Notes: a model not told the origin generated them from the letters alone. A stretch of 64,000 nt of DNA from Flavobacteriales bacterium (GCA_029245065.1 JAQWQB010000106.1:1-64000), one strand, 5' to 3'; positions 15,826 through 25,532 are shown, counted from the stretch's first letter. A program made the numbers and translations.

Positions 15826-16422
15826 CTACTTTTCGTACAGATAATTATTACTGATGTAGTTAATCACTTTGTCAGAAACGAGGTAACGAATGTCTTTTTG
15901 TGATTTAATTGCGTTTCTTAAAAACGTCGAAGAAATCTTGATCATGGGTGCATCACAAATTTCAACCCTGCCCATATGAATCACTGGAGCTTCTTGTTCG
16001 GCTTCCTCGCCGTCTGTCAATGACCTTGGGTAAACAAGCAAGTCAAACTCGTTCAAGATTCGCTCGTGGGACTTCCATTTATGTAGACTACGCAGGTTAT
16101 CTTCGCCCATAATGAGCGTAAACTGTGTGTCGTTATGCTCTTGCACCAGCTTATCCAATGTGTTGATCGTGTAATTAGGTTGTGGCAGATTGAATTCTGC
16201 ATCGCTCACATTCAACCTATTGTTATCCATGGTTGCCAAACGTACCATCTGTAGCCGGTGCTCATCTGGTAACAAATCACTCCGGTTCTTCAGTGGGTTG
16301 TGCGGGGTTACTACCAGCCATACTTCATCTAAGGAAGTGTGAGTTGCCATGTAATTCGCAATCACCAAATGCCCAATATGAATTGGGTTGAACGTTCCGA
16401 AGTATAGGCCTACCTGCTTCAC
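15826..16422 (-). CDS. nadD: Nicotinate-nucleotide adenylyltransferase
   Basis: A 198-residue enzyme that adenylylates nicotinate mononucleotide in NAD synthesis. The nucleotidyltransferase motif GTFNPIHIGHL lies at residues 9-19 and the C-terminal ISSTFLR motif at about 169-175. TPHNPLKNRSDLLP is typical of NadD. The start overlaps the gmk stop by 4 nt (16419-16422), so gmk and nadD are translationally coupled. It ends the yicC-gmk-nadD operon. Confidence 0.96.
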   Translation of the reverse strand: MKQVGLYFGTFNPIHIGHLVIANYMATHTSLDEVWLVVTPHNPLKNRSDLLPDEHRLQMVRLATMDNNRLNVSDAEFNLPQPNYTINTLDKLVQEHNDTQFTLIMGEDNLRSLHKWKSHERILNEFDLLVYPRSLTDGEEAEQEAPVIHMGRVEICDAPMIKISSTFLRNAIKSQKDIRYLVSDKVINYISNNYLYEK

Positions 16423-17000
16423 GATTTCAAAAATGTTGTGATGAGATCAAATGCTTCAGCTTTCGCCGTTTCCAAATCATCATTAATGAGCACGTAGTCA
16501 AACTCTGTGGCAAAATCCATTTCCATGTTCGCCTTGGCAATGCGTCGCGCAATACTTTCGTCGGTCTCCGTGGCACGTGTTCGAAGTCTATCTTCCAAGG
16601 CTTGTACCGAAGGCGCTTTCACGAAAACTGAGATCGCTTTATCACCGAATGCTGTTTTGAGATTGACACCTCCTACAACGTCTACATCGAAAATAACATG
16701 TTTTCCTTCGCTCCAAATCCGCTCAATTTCTGACTTCAATGTGCCGTAGAACTGGTTCTCGTATACTTCTTCCCACTCAACAAATGCGTCCGCGTCTATT
16801 TGTTGTTTGAATTCTGTTACCGACATGTAATGGTAATCTTTTCCATCGCGCTCCACCGGACGAGGAGCTCTACTTGTTGCTGATATAGAAAAGGCGAGTG
16901 GAAGATTCTGTTGCAGGATATGATGGACAATGGTTGTTTTACCCGCGCCGGAAGGAGCAGAAAAAATAACACATTTACCTTCTTGCTGATTAAAGGACAT
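16419..17000 (-). CDS. gmk: Guanylate kinase
   Basis: A 193-residue enzyme that phosphorylates GMP to GDP. The P-loop GAPSGAGKTT lies at residues 15-24. The GMP-binding segment follows (SATSRAPRPVERDGKDYHYM, FVEWEEVYENQFYGT) and then VIFDVDVVGG. Length is normal. It overlaps yicC by 11 nt upstream and nadD by 4 nt downstream. The yicC-gmk adjacency is widespread in bacteria. Confidence 0.97.
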   Translation of the reverse strand: MSFNQQEGKCVIFSAPSGAGKTTIVHHILQQNLPLAFSISATSRAPRPVERDGKDYHYMSVTEFKQQIDADAFVEWEEVYENQFYGTLKSEIERIWSEGKHVIFDVDVVGGVNLKTAFGDKAISVFVKAPSVQALEDRLRTRATETDESIARRIAKANMEMDFATEFDYVLINDDLETAKAEAFDLITTFLKS

Positions 17001-17862
17001 TTAGTACTTGTTCTTTGATCTTTTCCAATTCATCTTTCATCTGAACAACGACGCGTTGGATGTCGGAATCGTTTGCTTTGCTCCCAAGCGTGTTGATCTC
17101 TCTTCCAATTTCTTGGGAGATAAAACCAAGCTTTTTCCCCTGTGCAGCGCCATTGCGAAGAATTTCAAGAAAGTAATTGCAGTTGGCTGAAAGGCGAACA
17201 CGCTCTTCCGTCACATCAATCTTCTCGAGGTAGTAAACGACTTCTTGCTCGAAACGGTTTTGATCTACTTTATCAGGGTCAATTACCTCATCGAGGTTGG
17301 TTCGAATGCGATCTTTGATACGTTTGATGCGTGCGTTCACCGCTTCATCTAGATCTGCATCCAGTTGCATGATCTTTCCAATTCGCTCTTCAAAATCTTT
17401 CTGAAGGCCGTCTCCTTCTTGAGAACGGTAACCTTGAAACATGGTGTTGGCCTCTTTGATCAACTTCATGATTTCTCCCCATTCTTCTTCATTCAATTCT
17501 TCCTTTTCAGGGCGAAGAACATCAGGAATACGCATAATCAACGACATGTAGTCCACTTCGTCTTGGCCTATTTCCTTCGCTACCGCCTTCATATCTGTAT
17601 GATATGCTTCGATTAGCGCTTTGTTGAGCGTCACTCTCTTCTCAGAAGAGTCTGCATCATAATAGATTCCGAGATCGGCCTTTCCGCGCACCACTTCTTT
17701 GCTTAGCCAATTTCTCAGCTTCATCTCCTTCTCTTTGTAGACAGAAGGCATGCGCACATTTAGGTCAAATTGTTTGCTGTTTAGGGAACGCAATTCAACG
17801 GTAAACTTGCGGCTTCCAATGGTGGCTTCGGCTTTTCCGTAGCCGGTCATTGATTTGATCAT
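16990..17862 (-). CDS. YicC/YloC-family endoribonuclease
   Basis: A 290-residue member of the YicC family. It opens with the diagnostic MIKSMTGYGKAEA and NSKQFDLNVRMP and ends with the DUF1732-type region (RNGAAQGKKLGFISQEIGRE, INTLGSKAND). E. coli YicC is reported as an endoribonuclease acting on sRNA. The specific RNA targets here are unknown. It is first gene of the yicC-gmk-nadD operon. Confidence 0.93.
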   Translation of the reverse strand: MIKSMTGYGKAEATIGSRKFTVELRSLNSKQFDLNVRMPSVYKEKEMKLRNWLSKEVVRGKADLGIYYDADSSEKRVTLNKALIEAYHTDMKAVAKEIGQDEVDYMSLIMRIPDVLRPEKEELNEEEWGEIMKLIKEANTMFQGYRSQEGDGLQKDFEERIGKIMQLDADLDEAVNARIKRIKDRIRTNLDEVIDPDKVDQNRFEQEVVYYLEKIDVTEERVRLSANCNYFLEILRNGAAQGKKLGFISQEIGREINTLGSKANDSDIQRVVVQMKDELEKIKEQVLNVL

Positions 17863-17920
17863 TCAACTTGCTTTCTCGCAAAAATAGGAATTGCCCGTCG
17901 GATGACCGTGAAAGTTTCAA

Positions 17921-19223
17921 TTAATGCGTCACAATTAGTGTTTTTCTTGAAATTCCTGTGTCTTGAACAAGCACAACAGTGTAGATTCCTTCTGCCAAAT
18001 TATCTGTACTAATTTCCACCCGATTCATTGATTGAAGCGGTTCTGACACCACCAACTGTCCATTCGAACTGTAAATAACCACCTCGCCCGTGGTAGCAGA
18101 TTCGAATTCGATGTTAATGAGTTCATTTGCCGGGTTTGGATAGACGTTGAAGTCCAATTGGTTCACTTCAGTAATGGAATTGGTACAACTCAAGGTTGGA
18201 CTAGTAGCAATGCAAGAAGAAAACAACTGAGAAATCAGCGTGCAAACCACCACGTCTCCTGAAGAGAATGGTCCCAATTCATACGCTCCCACTTCATCTA
18301 TGACCATTGTTCCTGTAGATATATTGTTCACCATGTTCCATGGTCCTGCATTTCCTAGGTCAGTTACATTGAAATCAACGTACAAGAAGCCTCCTTCGCA
18401 GGTTGAAACTACCCAGTCAATAATTGGGCTCACACATTCGTAATGAGCCATCATTTTGAGTGGCGCCAATTACATAGTTGCAAGCTGTATGATCTGGACA
18501 ACCTAAGCACGATTCAAAATCACAACTTCCGTCGTCTTGAGTGGCAGTTGACGCGAAGTTGCAGGCTTCCGGATCAGTGCATCCTAAACAGGACTCAAAA
18601 TCACAGATGTAATTGTCATAAATGCACGCCAATTCGTACGACTTCTCAGCATCTGGATCGTAATTCACAGCATATGGATTACCGCATACTGACTGGTTAT
18701 CGTAACAGTTAACAGCCACGTCCACAGGATCTGACGTTCCTTGTGAGGTAGAGGCTGTAAATTCATAGACACCGGCACCTAGCAGAGGGATGATTACGCT
18801 TTCACCCGATTGAATAAATTGTCCTGTGGCGGGCAAGTCCACACATCCTTGAATTCCGCCACCTACTTCTTGGTAACAGATTTCTTCGAGGTAACAGACT
18901 CCAGTAATGGTCGGGGTAATGATTACACGTGTGATAAACTCGCCCGAAAATGAATCCCAAATGCAATTTTCTTCAATTGTCAATTCCACGGGTAAGCAGT
19001 GCGCGTAGAAACAGCTCCCATCATCAATGGTCACTTAAGGGTCATAGTTCTCTGCTAATTCATCGGTACAGCCCAAACAACTGTAATCACAAGAGCCATC
19101 GTCTTCCGTAGCTAGCTCGTCGTAATTGCACGCTGATAAATCGGTACAACCCTCTTGTGCGTTTACTGCATTGTAACCCAACAGCCCAATGCAAAGCATT
19201 AGTATGCGCGTAATTGTTTTCAT
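17921..19223 (-). pseudogene. T9SS type A secreted repeat protein, disrupted by a stop and a frameshift
   Basis: Three consecutive minus-strand fragments form one protein. 19223-19035: signal peptide (LMLCIGLLGYNAVNAQ) and two GCTD..NYD repeats, ending in TAA exactly where relatives have Glu or Asp (NYDP-stop-VTIDDGSC). 19034-18417 continues in the same frame with a repeat-rich middle up to NDGS. Near 18450-18457 the frame shifts, and 18456-17921 carries a beta domain and a type A sorting domain (FNVYPNPANELINIEF ending KTLIVTH). Two lesions make it a pseudogene unless they are sequence errors. The repeats match those of the intact giant gene just upstream, so a common origin is likely. Confidence 0.75.
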
Positions 19224-19293
19224 AAGGCAAAGGAGCGGATGAATCTTTATTCACCTCGTAGTCGGTTGGATGAACGTCCTGTAGTCTTTTCAC

Positions 19294-19332
19294 CCACAAA
19301 AAAAGCCCCAGCAGAGAACTGCCGGGGCTTTT
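19294..19332 (-). terminator. Terminator of the giant metalloprotease-like gene
   Basis: AAAAGCCCC pairs with GGGGCTTTT, with an inner CAG/CTG extension. On the minus strand a T-run follows. It sits 19 nt after the stop at 19351. Confidence 0.85.
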
Positions 19333-19350
19333 GATTGGTGTCTTATTTAT

Positions 19351-22300
19351 TTAGTGCCTAACGGTCACTTTTTGCGTCACAACTTTATCTCCATAAGTCA
19401 GTCGAACAAAGTACACTCCGCTCGCTACTTCAGCAACGTTCATCTTGAGTGATTCGTTTCCTTTCTTAAGGATGTCTTGTTTTACTAGCTGACCTGTTAC
19501 GTCTACCAGATCAACAGTTACTTCTCCCGTTGGTGAACCTTGGATGGTCATCCATTCGTTCGCTGGGTTCGGGAAAATCTGCCAAGCATCGGTTGCATTC
19601 AGTTCGCCAACTCCCACCTCACAACTCAACAATGGCGAAGTGATAATGCAGTTGGTCATTTGATCCGAAGAAACCGTGAGTAGTACGTTTTCACCTTCTG
19701 TGAAAGGTCCAACTTGGATCGTTCCAGTAAAGTTCAAACTAACCTCATCTCCATTTTGATCATTCGAAATGGTGTAAGGAGCTCCATTTCCAAGGTCAGC
19801 GATGATGATTTCCACGAAGTACAAGTCATCGGCATCATCAGAGCATTCAACAACAAGGTATTCTAGAACTGGGTATTCACAGTCGTAGATACAGCTTCCA
19901 TCATCCAGTGTAGCTTCAGGGTTGTAGTTCGTCGCATCTGGATCTGTACATCCTTCGATGTCGTAGATACAAGATCCGTCATCAATTGTTGCGTCTGCGT
20001 CGTAGTTGGTTGCTTCTGGATCTGTACATCCATAACAGCTGTAATCACAACTTCCATCGTCTACCGTTGCAAATTCATCGTAGTTACAAGCCTCAACGTC
20101 TGTACATCCTTCGATGTCGCCGTAGATACAGCTGCCGTTTTCAATGGTTGCTTCCGGATCGTAGTTTGTTGCTTCTGGGTCGGTACATCCGTAACAATCG
20201 AAGTTACAAGAGCCATCATCTACTGTAGCTAATGGATCATAGTTACAAGCGGCGATGTAAATACACCCACCGATTTCTTCGTAGATACAGCTTCCGTTGT
20301 CAATTGTTGCGTCTGCGTCGTAGTTCACCGCTTCTGGATCGGTACAACCGTAACAATCGTAGTTACAACTTCCGTCGTTTATGATTGCATCTGGGTCGAA
20401 GTTACATGCCAGCTGGTCAGTACATCCTGTTTCACTGTATGTACAACTTCCATCATCAATGGTAGCGTCAGCATCGTAGTTGTCTGCTGTTTCGTCTGTA
20501 CAACCATAGCAGCTGTAATCACAACTTCCGTCGTTCTCAGTTGCTTCAGGGTCGAAGTTACATGCTAACTCATCTGTACAACCTGGGTTCTCATAGATAC
20601 AAGAGCCGTCATTTACTGTAGCAGCTGCGTTGTAGTTCAATGCTGCAGGATCTGTACAACCAAGTACTTCATCTACACAACCGTTATTCGGAGGAAGGTT
20701 TCCTTCGCAAACGCCGTTTGGATCGTTTACAACTCCACCATCGGCGCAATCAAAGCCCCAAGTAACACAGTTGAAATTCACAGATACGCCATCCCAGAGG
20801 AATGAACCATCGTCAAGAGAACCGTCGCCCAACCAGTTTAATACACCAATTGAGTGCTGGTTGCCATCGCAATCACAGATTGTTTCTTCGTTATCACAGT
20901 TACCATTCACCCAAGTGAAAATACCCGATTGAGAACCGTCTGACGTTGTGAAATAGAACTCATAAGTAGCTCCAGGAACGGTATTGTTCAAGAACAGACC
21001 GTCTCCATCTTCCAAGATGATTGGATCAGCCAATGTAGGAAGGTTAAAACAAGTAAATTCTCCGCCGTCTTCCGAGAAGCAGAAGTCTTCAACGAGGCAA
21101 TCACCATTGATAGCAACTTCGAATCCGATTAAAGGTAATAAGCCATCACCAACATCAGCACAATCTTCTTGGTAAACTACCATGCCCAAAGGCCCACAGG
21201 TTGCTTCATCACATCCATTGTTTGGAGGAAGGTTTCCTTCACAAACACCGAATGGGTCATCTTCTACACCACCGTCAGCACAATCAAAGCCCCATGTAGC
21301 ACAGTTGAAATCAACTGGCTGGTCTTGCCAAAGGAAAGTACCATCATCAAGGAATCCATCACCTAGCCATACAAGCGCACCACCTGAGTGTTGCGTTCCA
21401 GCACAATCGCAGATGTAAACATCATACACACATTCTGCTTCGATATTTACCTCAACAAGAGGGCTATAGTTCAGGGCGAAAGGGTTTCCGCAACCTTGAA
21501 CGGCTTCAGAACAATCAATGAAGATCGTCATTGGCTCAGAAATGTCATCTGGTGTAGTATAGTACACAACGTATTCTCCTGGTCCGTCAACTGGAAGGAA
21601 CACCCCATTCTCATCATTTCCGATAAAAATGTCAAAATCAGGAAGGAAGTAACATGTTTCTGTTCCTCCAACTGGTGTTACACAAACTTCTTGAACGAAG
21701 CATTCACCGATCGTTTCAGCGTTCATTAGAATTCGAGCCAGTATCTGATCTGTTTCTTCGTCATAGAAGCAATCTTGCTCAAGTGTCATTTCACCAGCAG
21801 CACAGTCTCCGTAGAAACAAGAACCGTCGTCGATGGTTGCTAATGGGTCATAGTTGGTGGCTGCTGGATCAGTACATCCTACTACAGCTCCATCACAACC
21901 GTTGTTTGGAGGAAGGTTACCCAAGCAAACGCCAAATGGGTCACCAGTAACTCCACCGTCTCCGCAGTCATTACCCCATGTAGTACAATCGAAGAACACT
22001 GGTAAACCGTTCCATTCGTACGTTCCATCATCGAGTACTCCGTCACCAAGCCAAGTTAACACCCCAATTGTGTGCTCATTTCCTTGACAGTCACAAATCG
22101 TTTCTTCGCTTATACAATTTCCATTTACCCATGAGTACTCAGCCGACGTAGTTCCGTCTGAAAGGACGTAGTAGAAATCGTACGTTGCTCCTGGGTTGGT
22201 ATTGGTGAAATCCAATGGGTCACCTGATTCTAAAATGATATCAACTCCAGGTAAGTCGACACATGTAAAGCCGCCATCGTTTTCTTGGTAGCAGAACTCT

Positions 22301-24021
22301 TGCACCGCACACGCACCTTCAAAGTTGAAAACCAAGTTGATTACCGGAAGTGTTCCGAGTCCATCTCCTGTATCAAGGCAATCTCCTTGCGAAAGGACTA
22401 AGTCAAGGTTCGAACAACCATCGTAAATACACGAGCCGTCGTCTATGGTTGCGTTCGGGTTGTAGTTAGAAGCAAGCGGGTCAGTACATCCGAAAATGTC
22501 TCCTGCATCACAGCCGTTGTTAGGTGGTAAGTTACCGTCACAAACGCCGAATGGATCTTCTCCGTCGAAGCCGCCATCACCACAATCGAAGCCCCATGTA
22601 GAACAGTTGAAATCTACTGGCTGACCTTCCCAATCAAACGAACCATCGTCAAATGCGGTATCACCCAACCAAATGAGGACACCAATCGAGTGTTCTGTAC
22701 CCTGGCAATCGCAAATGGTTTCTTCGTTGTTGCAGTTACCATTGTTCCATGTGTAGGTCGGAGATGTGGTTCCATCAGATAGTGTGAAGTAGAAATCATA
22801 CGAAGCATTTGGTGTGGTGTTCGTGAAGTCCAATAGTTCACCTGCAAAAATATCGATCCCAATACCTGGAAGGTTAACGCAAGTGAAACCACCACCGTTT
22901 TCTTGGTAGCAGAAATCTTCCACGTTGCAGTTTCCTAGGAAATCAAATTCAAGGGTGATTACTGGAAGCGGCCCTAGACCATCACCCGTATCTAAACAAG
23001 GACTCTGCGTAATTGCAAGGTTGTTAATAACACAATCGCCACCACCTGTTTCTTCTACTGACCAACCGATGTCAGCCATTAATCCAAGAATAACTGGTCC
23101 TGGGGTGTGAATGGCTTCTCCTTGACCGATGAACGGTGTCATCAGTGAGTTCACGTTACCCGTGTCAAAAGAATCTTCGTCTAAGTGAGAAAAGCTCGAA
23201 CCACCTTGCCAAGTGCTCGGTGCGTATATTTCAGGTGCAGAGCCACCGTTATTGGTATTTGCATCTGGCCCATCGAAGAAAAGATTGCCACTTGTTAGTT
23301 GAGTTGCAAGAGAAGATGTTCCATCGTTGAACGCTAGAATTGACGTCCCACCACCATTCTCTACGAATGTATCATAGACTATTGGGTTTCCCAACTGGTA
23401 AAAACCAAGACCACCATCTACTGTTGGAGATCCCGTTACACCAAGTCCATGACCAAGTTCATGAAGCACTACTGATACGAAGTCATACTGCCCAAACCCT
23501 GGCTCCCCATCCGTACCAAAGTACCAATTCGTGCCACTATCAAACGTTGCTGTAACGTCGGCTTGACCGTTTAAAAGGTCAAAACCTGCAATTTTATTTG
23601 CAAGTGCTACTGGGTAGTACGTATTTGATTGTGGAGCATTATTAAAGTTTTGGAAAAACGTTACTGGACCGGCAAAACCGAGTGTGTTACCAGCGATATC
23701 TTCCCAGTTCGCATCAATTAAAATAGGTACATCGCTTGTCAAAAGTGAAGCCCAAATATCAACTGCATATTGAAATGCATTTTGCGCATCTGTTGTAAAT
23801 CCGTTGTATGTTACCGAGATTACCACATCGCGTTCACCTTGGGGATCAAAGCCAGCAGGAGGTGGTAAAAAGGAGTCTCTTTGTTCTTCGAGGCCAATGA
23901 TGCCCATGCATTTCACTCCACCACATCCGTTATGGGAGCAGTGATTCTGGGCATAAAGAGAGAGAGTGCAAAAAAGAGCCATGGCGAAGAACCATGCTCT
24001 AGTGCGTAGTGTTTTAGTCAT
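19351..24021 (-). CDS. Giant secreted metalloprotease-like protein with cysteine-rich repeats and T9SS type A signal
   Basis: A 1556-residue exported protein. Signal peptide 1-25. An N-terminal zincin-like domain (about 50-335) has HELGHGLG with His187, Glu188 and His191. The usual metzincin third ligand 3 residues after the Gly is Gly, but FSHLDE and NSLMTP (Met-turn-like) further on may complete the site. The middle has four ~65-residue repeats (CDC.G..HSIGVL.WLGD to GNLPPNNGC) alternating with beta domains. About 13 repeats of the GCTDP.ATNYDP.ATIDDGSC type follow, mostly at about 1130-1400, and then a type A sorting domain (FPNPANEWMTIQG to KVTVRH). It is probably a cell-surface or secreted enzyme. 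Substrate unknown. Confidence 0.85.
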   Translation of the reverse strand: MTKTLRTRAWFFAMALFCTLSLYAQNHCSHNGCGGVKCMGIIGLEEQRDSFLPPPAGFDPQGERDVVISVTYNGFTTDAQNAFQYAVDIWASLLTSDVPILIDANWEDIAGNTLGFAGPVTFFQNFNNAPQSNTYYPVALANKIAGFDLLNGQADVTATFDSGTNWYFGTDGEPGFGQYDFVSVVLHELGHGLGVTGSPTVDGGLGFYQLGNPIVYDTFVENGGGTSILAFNDGTSSLATQLTSGNLFFDGPDANTNNGGSAPEIYAPSTWQGGSSFSHLDEDSFDTGNVNSLMTPFIGQGEAIHTPGPVILGLMADIGWSVEETGGGDCVINNLAITQSPCLDTGDGLGPLPVITLEFDFLGNCNVEDFCYQENGGGFTCVNLPGIGIDIFAGELLDFTNTTPNASYDFYFTLSDGTTSPTYTWNNGNCNNEETICDCQGTEHSIGVLIWLGDTAFDDGSFDWEGQPVDFNCSTWGFDCGDGGFDGEDPFGVCDGNLPPNNGCDAGDIFGCTDPLASNYNPNATIDDGSCIYDGCSNLDLVLSQGDCLDTGDGLGTLPVINLVFNFEGACAVQEFCYQENDGGFTCVDLPGVDIILESGDPLDFTNTNPGATYDFYYVLSDGTTSAEYSWVNGNCISEETICDCQGNEHTIGVLTWLGDGVLDDGTYEWNGLPVFFDCTTWGNDCGDGGVTGDPFGVCLGNLPPNNGCDGAVVGCTDPAATNYDPLATIDDGSCFYGDCAAGEMTLEQDCFYDEETDQILARILMNAETIGECFVQEVCVTPVGGTETCYFLPDFDIFIGNDENGVFLPVDGPGEYVVYYTTPDDISEPMTIFIDCSEAVQGCGNPFALNYSPLVEVNIEAECVYDVYICDCAGTQHSGGALVWLGDGFLDDGTFLWQDQPVDFNCATWGFDCADGGVEDDPFGVCEGNLPPNNGCDEATCGPLGMVVYQEDCADVGDGLLPLIGFEVAINGDCLVEDFCFSEDGGEFTCFNLPTLADPIILEDGDGLFLNNTVPGATYEFYFTTSDGSQSGIFTWVNGNCDNEETICDCDGNQHSIGVLNWLGDGSLDDGSFLWDGVSVNFNCVTWGFDCADGGVVNDPNGVCEGNLPPNNGCVDEVLGCTDPAALNYNAAATVNDGSCIYENPGCTDELACNFDPEATENDGSCDYSCYGCTDETADNYDADATIDDGSCTYSETGCTDQLACNFDPDAIINDGSCNYDCYGCTDPEAVNYDADATIDNGSCIYEEIGGCIYIAACNYDPLATVDDGSCNFDCYGCTDPEATNYDPEATIENGSCIYGDIEGCTDVEACNYDEFATVDDGSCDYSCYGCTDPEATNYDADATIDDGSCIYDIEGCTDPDATNYNPEATLDDGSCIYDCEYPVLEYLVVECSDDADDLYFVEIIIADLGNGAPYTISNDQNGDEVSLNFTGTIQVGPFTEGENVLLTVSSDQMTNCIITSPLLSCEVGVGELNATDAWQIFPNPANEWMTIQGSPTGEVTVDLVDVTGQLVKQDILKKGNESLKMNVAEVASGVYFVRLTYGDKVVTQKVTVRH
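19870..20660 (-). repeat. Coding tandem repeats in the giant secreted protein
   Basis: About ten direct repeats of roughly 66-75 nt encode the GCTD-type motif (Cys-Thr-Asp, Asn-Tyr/Phe-Asp, Asp-Gly-Ser-Cys). Copies are diverged but clearly related. Such arrays favour recombination and may explain the broken paralogue at 17921-19223. Confidence 0.8.
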
Positions 24022-24125
24022 AATTGGACAGGTTCAAATGAATTTTGAACGAAGATAAGGCGAGTATTTCATGATTTTTCACATCATTCATTGTATTAAT
24101 TGGATTCTCGGTTGTGCAAAACCTC

Positions 24126-24133
24126 TAAATTTG
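24126..24133 (+). promoter_or_regulatory. -7 promoter element of the polyprenyl synthase gene
   Basis: TAAATTTG matches TAnnTTTG exactly and ends 8 nt before ATG 24142, so the mRNA would be leaderless or have a leader of about 4 nt. It excludes the TTG at 24100 as start. Confidence 0.6.
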
Positions 24134-24141
24134 GAGAATCT

Positions 24142-25116
24142 ATGCTGAAGGTAGCCGACATAAAAGCCCCTATATCTGATGAAATGCAACGCTTTGAAGC
24201 GCATTTCAAAGATGCTATGAAGAGCAATACGCCTTTGCTAGACAAGATTACCCACTACATCATCAAGCGAAAAGGGAAGCAAATGCGTCCTATGTTCGTG
24301 TTTTTAACGGCTAAGATGTGCGGCGAAATCAACGAAGCGTCCTACACAGCAGCTTCTATGATTGAGCTACTTCATACCGCTACGTTGGTGCATGATGACG
24401 TGGTAGATGACGCTTACAAGCGTCGTGGTTTCTTTTCAGTAAATGCCCTCTGGAAAAACAAAATTGCCGTGCTCGTGGGTGACTATCTGTTGTCTCGTGG
24501 GCTGTTGATGTCTGTAGATCAAAACGCTTTCGAACTGTTGAGGATTATCACCAACGCCGTGAGAGAAATGAGCGAAGGTGAGCTCCTTCAAATCGAAAAA
24601 GCGCGGAAACTGAACATAACCGAGGAAGTCTATTTTGAAATCATTCGGAGAAAAACGGCCTCGTTGATTGCTGCTTGTTGCGAATCAGGTGCTGCCGCTG
24701 TTCAGGATGACAAAGAAGTACAAGAGAGCATGCGTTTGTTTGGTGAAAAAGTGGGAATCGCTTTTCAAATCAAAGACGACCTCTTCGATTATGGGTCAGA
24801 TGACAACATTGGCAAACCAACAGGGATTGATATCAAGGAGCGAAAAATGACCTTGCCACTGATTTATGCGTTAAATCAATCCACTAAGTCTGAAAAGCGC
24901 CGAATCATCAAGATCATCAAGAACCACAATGAAAACCCTGAAAAGGTAAAAGAGGTGATTGATTATGTTATCAAATCTGACGGGCTCACATATTCGCACA
25001 AGATCATGCTGAACTACACAGATGAGGCACTTGCTATTTTGGACGGGTTTCCAGATTCTCCGTCGAAAGAGTCTTTGAAGCAATTAGTAGATTACACCAT
25101 CCACCGTAAAAAATGA
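24142..25116 (+). CDS. ispB: Polyprenyl (octaprenyl-type) diphosphate synthase
   Basis: A 324-residue trans-prenyl diphosphate synthase that elongates farnesyl diphosphate to the menaquinone side chain. First Asp-rich motif in LVHDDVVDDAYKRRG, second in FQIKDDLFDYGSDD, with GKQMRP for substrate binding. Length is normal with start ATG 24142. The protein then begins MLKVADIKAPISDEM like flavobacterial relatives, and the promoter element at 24126-24133 leaves no room for an earlier start. The stop overlaps the next ATG (ATGA), so the lipoprotein gene downstream is coupled. Product chain length is inferred. Confidence 0.92.
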   Translation: MLKVADIKAPISDEMQRFEAHFKDAMKSNTPLLDKITHYIIKRKGKQMRPMFVFLTAKMCGEINEASYTAASMIELLHTATLVHDDVVDDAYKRRGFFSVNALWKNKIAVLVGDYLLSRGLLMSVDQNAFELLRIITNAVREMSEGELLQIEKARKLNITEEVYFEIIRRKTASLIAACCESGAAAVQDDKEVQESMRLFGEKVGIAFQIKDDLFDYGSDDNIGKPTGIDIKERKMTLPLIYALNQSTKSEKRRIIKIIKNHNENPEKVKEVIDYVIKSDGLTYSHKIMLNYTDEALAILDGFPDSPSKESLKQLVDYTIHRKK

Positions 25117-25532
25117 AGGTTTTCAGTCTTTTTCTAGCCGTGTTATTCGTTGCATGTACGCCAACAGAAGGGCGCATTGTGAAGGAACGGTTCGAAGACG
25201 GCAACGAAAAAAGAGTGCTGGAATACACCAATGGCGACACCCTCAGCGGTACAGAATTTCAGTATTACAGCAATGGTTTTTTAATGGCCACAGGCGAATA
25301 CGAAGCCGGAAAACGCATTGGCACTTGGAAGAGTTTCCATCTGGATAGCACCAATTGGTCTCAGCAGCAGTACGAGAACGGACTTAAAACTGGGCCCTAT
25401 CATGTTTGGCATCGCAATGGACTCCAGCGTATTTCAGGTAACTACGCAGCGGGCAAAGAAATCGGGAAGTGGTACTTCATGAATGAGTTTGGAGACACGC
25501 TTCAAATCAAGGATTTCGATCAGGCCGATTAA
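25113..25532 (+). CDS. MORN-variant repeat lipoprotein
   Basis: A 139-residue predicted lipoprotein with lipobox LFVACT (Cys15). It holds three or four variants of the ~22-residue MORN-like repeat (YYSNGFLMATGEYEAGKRIG, GLKTGPYHVWHRNGLQRISG, NYAAGKEIGKWYFMNEFGD). Such proteins are often labelled YwqK-family antitoxin, but the toxin-antitoxin role is unproven and no toxin is present here. It is coupled to ispB by a 4-nt overlap. Confidence 0.8.
   Translation: MKVFSLFLAVLFVACTPTEGRIVKERFEDGNEKRVLEYTNGDTLSGTEFQYYSNGFLMATGEYEAGKRIGTWKSFHLDSTNWSQQQYENGLKTGPYHVWHRNGLQRISGNYAAGKEIGKWYFMNEFGDTLQIKDFDQAD

Noticed and set aside
19870-20660. CRISPR array
   Set aside because: Repeats are in frame, diverged, and encode a regular protein motif within one long gene.
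25113-25532. Toxin-antitoxin locus (YwqK-type antitoxin label)
   Set aside because: The label rests on MORN-like repeats only; no toxin gene is present and the gene is coupled to ispB.
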